Assembly (NCBI GenBank): GCA_958295665.1
Contig: OY282559.1
Span: forward strand, 262,918,057 to 262,982,056
DNA from: Tipula vernalis
Taxonomy: Eukaryota; Arthropoda; Insecta; Diptera; Tipulidae
DNA length: 64,000 bases
Direction: 5' to 3'
Shown here: in pieces, positions 55,173 through 64,000 of the stretch
Layout of the letters: every line of letters begins with the position of its first letter
Position numbering within the stretch: position 1 is the first letter of the stretch
Translations under genes and position numbers: made by a program
The notes under the pieces: generated by a model
Databases searched by the model: none
What the model was told of the DNA's origin: nothing
The model's input: only the letters and a program-made list of their open reading frames with translations

Positions 55173-55668
55173 ATTTTTAACAAATAATTTACTACACAAA
55201 ATTAAAATAATTGTTTATTTTTGTATTTCGTTTTTCTTGTAAATTTAACAATAACCCATTAATTTTATTTCAAAAATATATAAATTATCATTTTGTTAAT
55301 AAATATCATTCATTTATATTTCGCGTCAATGTTAATTTCATTCATTTTTTGATATTTTTATTAGAGCTTTTTTTTAACTAAACTCCATATAAAACAAATG
55401 TAAACAACAAAATAATTTTTTTTCCACTTGTAAAAGTAAGACGGAAGAAGTTGTGGTCTTTTTCATTTAAATCATTATGCGACATGATGATATTCATCCA
55501 TGACAACACCATAGTTAGCTACGACAATTTATTTTTCGCACAGTATCGCCAAATGTGGTATATTACCACAAAATGACAACACTGCAAAATGAATTTTAAG
55601 GGGAAAGCAATGAATCAAAGTGATGATTTGACACGTAACCTCAATTGTTGATTTTTATATTATTATGT

Positions 55669-56395
55669 AATATAAAAATCAACAATTATTTTAGTTTTGT
55701 GTATTAAATTGTATGTTAAAAGAACCATTCTAGTAGCCTAGAATAACAAATTTCACAAAAACAATCATCCTCCTTACAGAAACGGACAAAAAATAAGCAA
55801 ATCTTAAACGTAAATCAACCTAAACCATCTGACACAACCTCACAAAATGCAAATAATGGTCGGTGTTTAAACATGAAATTCTAATAAACCAAAGGATTTT
55901 CCAGTTATGTTAACTTAAAAATATAATAATTAGTCTTTTCTTAATCAACAATTTTGTTTTGCAGTTCGTATCACAGTAATTTTCATTCATTTTTTTAAAA
56001 CTTTAATTTAGTTGCTTTCGATCAAACTCCATATAGTTTGATATAAAAAGAGTAATTTAAAATTTAAACAAAAATGAATGAAAATTACCATGATATGAAG
56101 TGCAAAACAAAATTGTTTGTTAACGAAAGACTAATAATTATATTTTTAAGTTAACATAACTATAAAACCCTTTGATTTATTAGAATTTCATGTTTAAACA
56201 CAGACCATTATTTGTATTTTATGAGGTTATGTCAGATGGTTTAGGTTGATTTTCGTTTAAGATTTGCTTATTTTTTGTCCATTTCTATTAGGAGGATGAT
56301 TGTTTTTGTAAAATTTGTTATTCTAGGCTAGTAGAATGGTTCTTTTAACATACAATTTACTACACAAAACTAAAATAATTGTTGATTTTTATATT
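55669..56395. repeat. 727-bp long palindrome inside unit 2
   Basis: The arms of about 330 bp run from AATATAAAAATCAACAATT to the mirrored AATTGTTGATTTTTATATT, with matching blocks all along (GAACCATTCTAG, CCTAAACCATCTGACA, GTTTAAACATGAAATTCTAA). The centre is near 56032 around ACTCCATATAGTTTGA. Confidence 0.9.
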
Positions 56396-56755
56396 CTGTT
56401 TTCCTGTAAATTTAACAATAATCCATTAATTTTATTTCAATAATATATAAATGATTATTTTGTTAATAAATATCATTTATTGATCATTCGCGTCAATGTA
56501 AATTTCATTCATTTTTTGAAATTTTGATTAGAGGTGTTTTTAACCAAACTCTATATAAAACAAATTTAAACAACAAAATAAACAATTTTTTCCACTTGTA
56601 GAAGTAAGACGGAAAATATTGTAGTCATTTTCATTCAAATCATTATACGACGTGACGTTGTTCATCCAAGATGGGACCGCAGTAAGCTACGACAAATGTC
56701 AGTTTATCACAGTTTTATCACCAAATGTGATATACCACCACAAAATGACCACCCT

Positions 56756-56905
56756 GGTTTCATATCTATGGAATAAATTATTTTCTCTTAGCATTGTATT
56801 TGTATGTATATAGTGATTCTTAACATTATGTACTAAAATAATTATTTGCTGGATATCACTAAAAGATATTGGAAGAATTGTGTTTCTCTATGAAAGTTAA
56901 AAACG
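56756..56905 (-). pseudogene. LINE (-) ORF2 fragment between two insertions
   Basis: Minus strand: FHRETQFFQYLLV ... NNLFHRYETR. It sits between the segment ending at 58185 (GYIWLEHTHSI) and the segment at 53380, so three pieces of one ORF2 are collinear. Confidence 0.7.
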
Positions 56906-58184
56906 CTTGGAGTTATAGATAATGCTCTCGCGCTGCTCGGAGACTACCTACTAAATCGCCGACACTATGTTCAAATCGGAATCAATAAGTCCGTGATGCT
57001 TCTCTTAAAGTGTGGTGTACCTCAAGGTTCAATATTAGGCCCGTTACTATTTACAATATATATATAAATGATATTTTCTCACTTAAATTATTGGGTAAAC
57101 TTCAGCTATTTGCTGATGATGCTGCACTTGTTTATGGTGCTGCTGATCAGCATGATCTGAAACTTCAAATGGACACGGACCTGAAAACACTGAATGAATA
57201 TTTTGTTGCCAACAAACTCAGTCTTAATAAATCTAAAACGAAATTTTTGATATTCTCGTTCAAACATTATCTATTTCCCGATTTCACTAATCTTGATCTT
57301 AACTCAGAATTAATAAGTAGAGTAAACAATATTTGTTATTTAGGATTACATCTGAGCTATAACTTAAACTGGGCCACTCATATTAATTCCATTAAACAAA
57401 AAGTTGCACCGTTTATAGCTGTCTTTCGTCGAACTAGTAAATTTGTATTAAGTTCCACTTCACTAAATTATTACTATTCATTTATACATTCAAACTTATT
57501 GTGTTTGATTCAGATTTGGGGATCCGCAGGCATAACCAAGGTTGCTGAGCTACAAGTCTACCAGAATCAAGCGTTAAAGGCAATCCTAAATTTAGATATG
57601 AGAACGCCTACCATTTCGCTTTATTCCAATAGATTGCTGCCAATATCTCGAATGGTGGATTATGAATTCATTATCTTAGTTTACAAACTTACGTATAAAA
57701 TGATAAAATCAAATATTGTGCTAATGACAAATTATGAAATCACCGAATGTGAAAGTAGAATTGCAACTCATTATCGCTTACCCAGATATTTGCACAAAAG
57801 TTCTCAAAATAGTTTTTTTTATCGCGGTTTAGAACTGTTTAACAAGATTGACCCTAACTGGAAATGTATGTCACTGGGAATCTTTAAGAATAACGTCAAG
57901 GAAAAATTGTATACGGAATTCGTTAAATATTATCACCTCGATCACTAATTGTTCTAATTGTTCTTTGATTGATTGATATCAGTAGATTATAATTTGATTT
58001 TAATTTTTAATTTAATTTTTTTTTTATTTGGATTGTTATGGAAATATTATGGATAATTAATTGTGTTTTGTATAGTTTATGTTGGAAAATTTATAAAAAT
58101 ATTTTTATGATTGATGTTTTCCAAAATAGAAAATGAATGTTTTTTCGGAAAATAATAGAAAAAAAAAAAAAAAAAAAAAAAAAA
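56905..58184 (+). mobile_element. LINE (+), 5'-truncated, with poly(A), inserted into another LINE
   Basis: Starts inside the RT (DNALALLGDYLLNRRHYVQIG) and continues with GVPQGSILGPLLF, FADDAALVYG and a long post-RT frame, then a 3' UTR and an A-run (about 58158-58184). A (TA)n slip near 57058 splits the frame. Its right border is the A-run next to TGCTATGAGTATG of the minus-strand LINE. No certain target duplication. Confidence 0.85.
57010..57948 (+). pseudogene. CR1/Jockey-like RT C-terminal half
   Basis: Open frame of 312 codons: after the slip, YINDIFSLKLLGKLQLFADDAALVYG (catalytic Asp pair), MDTDLKTLNEYFVANKLSLN, ICYLGLHLSYNLNWATH, then a helical C-terminus with IWGSAGITKVAELQVYQNQ and a final FKNNVKEKLY. 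Only the last half of ORF2 exists, but this part is uninterrupted to the TAA at 57946, suggesting a young insertion. It is similar to, but distinct from, the LINE at 25790-27904. Confidence 0.88.
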
Positions 58185-60440
58185 TGCTATGAGTATGTTC
58201 TAACCAAATGTAACCAAACAAATTTTTTATGGCTCTATTCTGTAGCCTTTGTAATTGATCCATTTTATAATTAAACGTTAACCCATATATACTAAGACAG
58301 TATTGTATATTACTTCTAAAAAAAGCATTGAATAACATGAGTTTAATATATTTTGGCAATAATTTCTGCAGATTTTTAAAAATACCCGGTATTTTTGAAA
58401 TTTTTTCCCTTATATAATCCACATGATACACAAAATTGAGATTCGTATCAATATAGACACCCAAGTATTTGTAGTTTTCCACAATTTCAACCTTTGCATT
58501 ACGATGCGTTATCTCATGAAGCTCTTGTGAATTATGTTTAAAAAACATCGCTTTTGTTTTACTTATGTTGATTGCTAATTTTCTCGACGCTGTTCATTTC
58601 GATAGGATCTCCAGATAGTTCTTCATTTGAAATTCTAGTTGTTTAGAATCCGTGGCAGAGTATAAAATCGCTAGATCATCCGTATACTTAAATAGCCTAC
58701 CATCCAAGTTAAGCTTTGTAATATCATTTATGTAAATCAGGAAAAGAGTTGGTCCTAGAATGCTTCCTTGCGGAACCGAACTTTAAATTTCCAGTCTGCA
58801 ACTCTGCTTCCCATTTATTTCAACAAACTGATACCGATTGCTTCGTAAGATAACTTCTAAACCATTCCAAATCCGTACCGTGAAATCCAATGTTCTGCAA
58901 TATTCCAATTAATATTTTGATATTCACCGTATTGAAAGCTTTTTTTCAGATCGTATAAAACAATACTTAATTTTTGTTTTTTGCTTGATTGGTATTGAAT
59001 TCCATTTACTAAATCGAAAAGTGCAGATTCGGTATTAGAGTTTAGTCTAAATCCGTATTGTTGACCGCTTAATATCCGTTTGTCTTCCAAATATTTCATA
59101 ATCCGCTTTTGTACTAAAGTTTCAAAAATTTTTGATATTATTGGTAATAATAATATCGGTCTATAGTTATAAACATCCGTTTTATCCCCTGCCTTATGAA
59201 GTGGTATAATTTTGCTTACTTTCAGATAATTAGGTCAAACTCCTTTGGAAAGTGATTGATTTATGATATTCGTCAATATTGGAATTACTGGATCACTGTC
59301 TTTTATAACTGATGATACACACAATCTTTTATAACTGATGTTTGTATTCCATCGTATCCGGTAGATTTGGTATTTTTAATATTTTTTATTACATCTTTAA
59401 CTTCATCATCGGTTGTATCGATTAAAATTTTATTTAGGGCAGCTTGTAAAACTGTGCATGGAAATACCTCCTGGATAATTTCTAGATTAGATGAAACTTT
59501 TGCAGCAATAGTGTTGAAATACTGATTGAAAATATCTGCTACCTGTTAAGCAAATATTTTTGTATGATTTGCTGTTTTCGATAAATGTTTCTTTGGATAC
59601 ATGTCCATATTTTTCTGGAATTGTTGAGGCTCTTGCTAAACTACTCTGCATTGTAATTGATCCATTTCGTCTTCTTCATGCATTGTAGCTTCTTTTTCCA
59701 GGTTTGGTATTCTGTTTTTAAACTATAATTACTTCTATCTTTTTTATATTTTATATACCATAGGAATGTCGATTGCATTGTCTTTATAAGTTCAGCATCC
59801 ATACAAGGTTTACACCTTAATTTGTTTACACGAAAAGTTTTTTTTTCCGTATATTCGTCCGTTAATTCTGTAAGCGCATTGAGAAAGCCATTATAATTGT
59901 CTTCCACAGATGATTGCTCCTCAAAAACAGGTATTCGGAAGCTAAGGTTTCATCCAGTTTATCGTTGAAGTTTTCTAACTTTTCTCCTGTACAGGAGCTG
60001 ATGTCCTATAATAACATAAAACTTCCAATTTTTTGTTTGTGTTATAAACAACCACCTTTACGATACTATCATCGTTATTACTACAGTTTAGGCTTTGTTT
60101 GTATGTTATCCCTTCTTTATTATAAAGAGATACACCACCTCCAATCCTATTAGGCCTATAAGCAGATATTCTATTGTACCCAGTAATATTTTGCAGGTTA
60201 TATTTTTTTTTTTCAGAGTACCACGTTTCAGTTACCGCAATGATACGCAGTTCGTCTATGGTATTAATAATATATTCCACATCTTCGATTTTATTGTTAA
60301 GGCTCCTCGCATTCAAATATAATAATTTAACCGTGTTTCTATTTTGAAATTTTAGTGATTTTAGATTTTGTACTTTATAGTTTTTAGTATTGCATGGTTG
60401 ATAATTATTCAGATTATTCGATATCATTGAGATCGTTTAC
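58185..60440 (-). pseudogene. CR1/Jockey-like LINE ORF2 (endonuclease to post-RT), decayed
   Basis: Minus strand. The endonuclease start (60427-59975) reads LKLLYLNARSLNNKIEDVEYI, IIAVTETWYS and YRPNRIGGGVSLY. The linker is at 59907-59641. The RT shows TDDEVKDVIK-like and GYDGIQT-like phrases near 59370, then LSGQQYGFRLNSNTESALFDL (59060), and near 58700 the catalytic region with YTDDLAIL-like sequence. The post-RT part (58548-58190) has YKYLGVYIDTNLNFVYHVDYI. Much of the endonuclease C-terminal half is lost, and many stops occur. The C-terminus continues at 56905-56756 and 53380-53190. Confidence 0.82.
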
Positions 60441-60832
60441 ACTTTTGATGCGGAATGTAGGACCGCCATCACTTTTTTTTGGCGAAAATCTTGCCAAATT
60501 TATACCATGCATACTTGATCCTATTATTTCTTCTTAAATCCTTTGCGCACTTTAACAAGTATTTCCTAAATTTAACAAGTTTGTATTCAATTTCAGTTTT
60601 TTCTTCTTCTCAAGAGTAATATTTCTGTCATCTGTAAAAATAAAACAGAGTGGTCCTTCATAAGTCATAATAGTTAGGGAATAGGGACTGAGCATCGAAA
60701 GCGATATATAGAAATGGGATATTGCGGACCCAAACATAGTCCTTCGAGTCAAATCAGACAGTCCGTGGACATATAGATGTTGCAAAATAGTGAACAGTCG
60801 GTTCAAGTATTGTTTGTTGACATATTATAAAA
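60441..60832. other. No gene recognised
   Basis: Possible 5' region of the minus-strand LINE; no ORF1 motif (for example CCHC) is visible. Confidence 0.4.
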
Positions 60833-61126
60833 ATGAGTAAAAATTCTGTAACTGAGGATGATAGAAACAAGCCAAAAACGTGCTTCACCAGCGGGATGTA
60901 TTACGCAACATTACGCAGTATTAGTGCGCAACGTTAGAATCAGTCCGTTAAAAGGATGGAGGAGGAGGCCAATGTCGAGGAGGTTCTTGAAGAGCAAAGG
61001 TTACGGTTACGACCACCTGAATTGAAAGCTAGCAGGATCAAAGCTATCTCCAAGAAGAGGTGTGAAGTGGAGATACCTATATTAGACGAAGAAGAGCCCG
61101 AATTCCTAAGTATTGAAAATGAATAA
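60833..61126 (+). pseudogene. Unrecognised acidic/basic ORF with one stop
   Basis: From the ATG at 60833 the frame gives SKNSVTEDDRNKPKTCF, a TAG at 60934-60936, then in the same frame KRMEEEANVEEVLEEQRLRL, a KASRIKAISKKR segment and EIPILDEEEPEFLSIE before TAA at 61124-61126. The composition is highly charged and helical, unlike the surrounding low-complexity DNA. It could be a host-gene fragment, a transposon ORF1 end, or a small protein starting at the ATG at 60956. I do not recognise it. Confidence 0.4.
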
Positions 61127-61199
61127 GAACCTCTCAATCCAGTAAGGGTATGAAGTACCTACGAAGTCAATAATCGAGCCACAACCAATAATAAAATAT

Positions 61200-61620
61200 A
61201 AAGGACTGAAACCTCATGAGGTGACCAGAACTTAGGTTAATTCAACTTCAAAATCAATCCCTAACTGAAGCCTCCAACTTAATTGCAGTCACCAAATTAA
61301 CCGCTATCCCAACCGTCAACTCAATCTCCAAATCAACTTTAAAATCAACCCTTAACCTAACCCCAAATCAATCCTTAAATAATTCTTTAACCGAGAACCG
61401 AGTAACTCACTCAAATCCATTGCAAGCTTACTAAACCTTAATCTCAACCGTTTGCTCAACTCGGCACTTAATGGTCAACCCAATTCCAAAATCAACTTGA
61501 TTCGCAAGCTGCATGCGTGTAAGAGCTCACCTCAATCTGACCTCCCACTTAACCCTGAACTCGACCCCAAGTTAATCCCTAACCGAACTTCTCACTCAAA
61601 TTTAATTCAAACCGTAGTCA
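61200..61620. repeat. Degenerate AACTCAACCC-type array
   Basis: Many variants of CTCAACC/CCAACTTAA with a period near 6-12 bases. A second block of the same composition lies at 63370-63600. The open frames through these blocks are compositional artefacts. Confidence 0.7.
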
Positions 61621-61624
61621 CCAT

Positions 61625-62240
61625 CATACCATAATAGCAACGTATAATCATAACTTTAAACAATCATTCTATCATACCATTATTCTATTATACTATCATA
61701 CCATCATAACTCTGTACTATGAAACCATCATACAATCATAATAATATTTCATAGTAACGTCGAACCGTCATACCATCATATCATAATACCACCATATAAT
61801 CATATCATCATACTGTCAGGCCATGATATCATCATACCATTCAACTGTCATACCAGTATATCGTCATACAATAGTACTATCACACCATCGTTCTAAAGTG
61901 AATACCGTCATACTAGCAAGCGTACTATCAAATATACAATTATACCATCACAACATCATACAATAATACTAAACCATCATACCATTATATCATCATAATA
62001 TAACACAATCATATCATCATCTTCCCAAGATACCATCATCCCATCGTACCGTCATATCATCATACCATTACAGCATCGTACAATCTACCAGCATACCATC
62101 TTACCAATATACCGTCATATAATCATACCGTCGTACCATAATACCATCCTATCATCATACGATCATACCATCATATCATCATATCATCATATCATCATAT
62201 CATCGTACCATTATATCATTGTACCATCATACCAGCATAA
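61625..62240. repeat. Degenerate ATCATACC array
   Basis: Several dozen imperfect copies of CATCATACC, with pure CATCATAT stretches near 62165-62205. Strand composition is strongly skewed (A, T and C, with few G). Confidence 0.85.
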
Positions 62241-62244
62241 AGGT

Positions 62245-63225
62245 TTCACACTTCAAATTGAACTTTTTTACATTGCAAATTGAATCTTTCGCATTTCAAA
62301 TTGGACCTTTTACATTTCAAATTGAACCTTTAACAAATTATATGAATGGCCAACCAGGATGGAGTTTGGCTATTCCTTAACTGATTTATATTAAATTTGA
62401 CCTGTGCGTTGGAAATAGTTTTCTAAAATGATTTTTAGATGAAGTTCTGGAATATGGCCAATTAGGATGGAACTTGGTTATTTTCTAACAAATTTTAGTG
62501 AAATTTGACATCCGCGATGGAAATGGGATTGTAAGATTATTTCTAGATGAATTTCTGGAAAATGGCCAAGTATGATGGAAGATGGAACTTGCCTGTTTCT
62601 TGACTGATTACGATAAAATTTGACATGTTTTGATTTTTAGATAAAGTTCTGGAAAATTCCTAATTAGGACGGAACTTGGCTATTTCCTAACCGATTATAA
62701 TGAAATTCGACGTGTGCTTTGAAAATGGGATTCCCAAATGATTTTTGGATGACGTTCTAGAATATGGTCAATAGAATAAAACTTAACTATTTTTAACCAA
62801 TTACGATGAATTTTGATGTTTCCAACGAACAGAACGAAATGAAAAACACGAAAGTTCCTTCATACTTGGCTATATTCCAGAACTTTATCCAAAAATTATT
62901 TTGGAATCCTATTTTGAACGCACAAGTCGAATTTCATCATAAAACATTGAGAAGAGTCTAACACTTGGCCATATTCCAAGAATAGAATCCCATTTCCAAA
63001 ACGCACGTTGACTTTCATCATAATCGGTTGAGAAATAGGCAAGTTTCTTCATCCTTGGCCATATTCCAGAACACCATTCAAAATCATTTTAGAATCTCAT
63101 TTCCAAAGCAGATGTCAAATTTCACCAAAATCCGTTAAGAAATAGAGAGATAAGTAACATCCTAATTGGCCATTCATATAATTTGCTAACTTTTCAATTT
63201 GAACTTTTAAAGGTTCATTTTGAGG
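62245..63225. repeat. Foldback element with arms made of ~120-bp tandem repeats
   Basis: The left arm (to about 62820) holds about four copies of a unit with GGCCAATTAGGATGGAACTT, GGCTATTTCC, GATGAAATTTGACNTGTGCG, GGAAATGGGATTC and GATGAAGTTCTGGAATAT. The right arm (about 62860-63190) holds about three copies of the same unit inverted (TTGGCCATATTCCAGAAC, AATCCCATTTCC, GACTTTCATCATAATCGG). The outer ends match: TTAACAAATTATATGAATGG and ATTCATATAATTTGCTAAC. A short AAATTGAACCTTTTACATTTC array borders it. No ORF. Confidence 0.85.
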
Positions 63226-64000
63226 TTTGAGGTATTAACAGTGACCTTTCTTAAATCTTAAACCATATTTTATGTACAGTTTGGTTAAAATCGGTCAAGG
63301 CGTGTGGATTTGTTTAAATATGATACATATACGCTGTACGTACTTACGTAGATACAAACACTCACTTATATAGATTGCTCAACTAAACACATATCTAACC
63401 CCAACTCAACCCCAATTCAACCCGCAAACGGCCTCCAACTCCACCATCGACCCAAGCGCAAACTCTCTTTCAATTCAATCCTAAAACCAGCATGTATAGG
63501 GCATTGGTCAACTGCTCACTATATCTTAATCCAAAACCAACTCAACTCCAACTCAACTTCAGCCCAACCCGCACATTGACCCGTAACTTAACTTTAAAAG
63601 CTTTTCAAATCTCCGCCTTGACCATAGAAACAGATTGGCGAAAACAAATTCTAAACCGGACAAGCCGTTCTCGAGATACCATGGGTACAGACATCCAAAC
63701 AGATGGATGGACATTTTTTTTTTCCCCCTTTTTTAAACTCAGGGACTTTTAAAACGTCGAGAAACGTGGTTTTGTACCCACCAAGGTTTTGTTCATTATT
63801 GACAGGTCTTTTTAGACCAAAGTAATTCTACGTTTGATGCCATCTTTCATGTATCAAGTTATTTTTGGATGTGATGGTGAGGTTTAAATATGATTTATTT
63901 TACTCGACTGGATCTCAAGCTTTTTGTAGTGACTTCCCATTTAAAACTTGTGATAATATTTGTGAGTCAAAATTCGTTTTTTTTCGACAATTTATTCAAA
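63226..64000. other. Low-complexity flank, no gene recognised
   Basis: Contains the second CTCAACCCC-type block (63370-63600) and AT-rich DNA with a T-run near 63713-63724. Nothing else can be supported. Confidence 0.5.

Larger units (their letters stand above)
53381..56754. mobile_element. 3.37-kb palindromic DNA element with GGGTGGTC termini
   Basis: The left end GGGTGGTCATTTTGTGGTG and the right end CACCACAAAATGACCACCC are perfect 19-bp inverted repeats, extended by an imperfect TATATCACA/TGTGATATA. The interior holds two related units: about 53481-55583 and 55584-56754. Both start GCAAAATGAATTTTAAGGGG and end with a TIR-like CACAAAATGAC. Each has a large internal palindrome. The first is enlarged by an inserted element at 54062-55172. 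No transposase ORF is seen. It splits a LINE C-terminus. A possible 8-bp duplication GGTTTCAT (53353-53360 and 56756-56763) leaves 20 unexplained bases on the left. Confidence 0.82.

Noticed and set aside
61452..61634. Asn/Pro/Ser-rich ORF
   Set aside because: Arises from the CTCAACC-type low-complexity array.
63492..63752. 86-codon ORF
   Set aside because: Its first half is the second CTCAACC-type block and the rest has no recognisable domain.
1..64000. CRISPR array, bacterial operon, rRNA or phage system
   Set aside because: No regularly spaced identical repeats with unique spacers, no bacterial-type genes and no rRNA motifs; all regular repeats are minisatellites or inverted repeats of eukaryotic elements.

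Overview
This is a gene-poor, AT-rich stretch of nuclear DNA from an animal, most likely an insect and probably a dipteran. The evidence is spliced exons with GT..AG borders, an RGK-type small GTPase, a secreted trypsin-fold protein, and a mobile-element mix (LOA/I-like LINEs with RNase H and a GGTTAGGTT-type 3' end, BEL/Pao, Ty3/Gypsy, piggyBac, hAT, PIF/Harbinger, foldback elements) typical of fly genomes. I see no bacterial genes, CRISPR array or rRNA. The species cannot be named from sequence alone.

Host genes: two consecutive exons of an RGK-family GTPase (12818-12925 and 22700-22800, + strand) join in frame across a 9.8-kb intron filled by a Gypsy remnant and a LINE remnant. On the opposite strand at 23302-23719 is the first exon of a serine-protease homologue whose visible catalytic His and Asp positions are substituted. 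A short broken ORF at 60833-61126 is unrecognised.

Layout. 1-2304: LINE remnant (- strand) abutting a BEL/Pao fragment (2305-2717, resuming at 9921-10287). That fragment is split by a nearly complete Ty3/Gypsy element (2718-9916) with two LTRs and a 4-bp target duplication GAAG. 14390-18750: a second, older Gypsy copy. 18750-21930: LINE (-). 24124-24545: three abutting 140-bp inverted-repeat elements. 25790-27904: LINE (+) with poly(A). 27930-28170: 15-bp minisatellite. 29135-30058: 5'-truncated LINE (-) with a 12-bp target duplication. About 30600-30990: Penelope-like scrap. 31047-31942: deleted piggyBac with TTAA. 33399-33536: near-perfect hairpin. 33964-34834: tandem LTR-like repeat. 38638-42194: PIF/Harbinger with two convergent genes, interrupted by a 691-bp TA-flanked element. 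42294-47574: BEL/Pao element (-) inserted inside the B box of a tRNA-derived SINE, with duplication CCGGC. 48421-49304: 884-bp foldback. 49943-53022: hAT with 8-bp duplication TTTCTGAC. 53200-60440: a LINE (-) interrupted by a 3.4-kb palindromic DNA element (itself carrying a 1.1-kb element with an 8-bp duplication) and by a second LINE (+). 61150-63600: degenerate short-repeat arrays around a foldback whose arms are built of about 120-bp tandem repeats.

Almost every mobile-element gene here carries frameshifts or stops, so the window is mainly a record of nested insertions. The insertion order can be read from target-site duplications. The least explained structures are the palindromic and foldback elements, which have no coding sequence.
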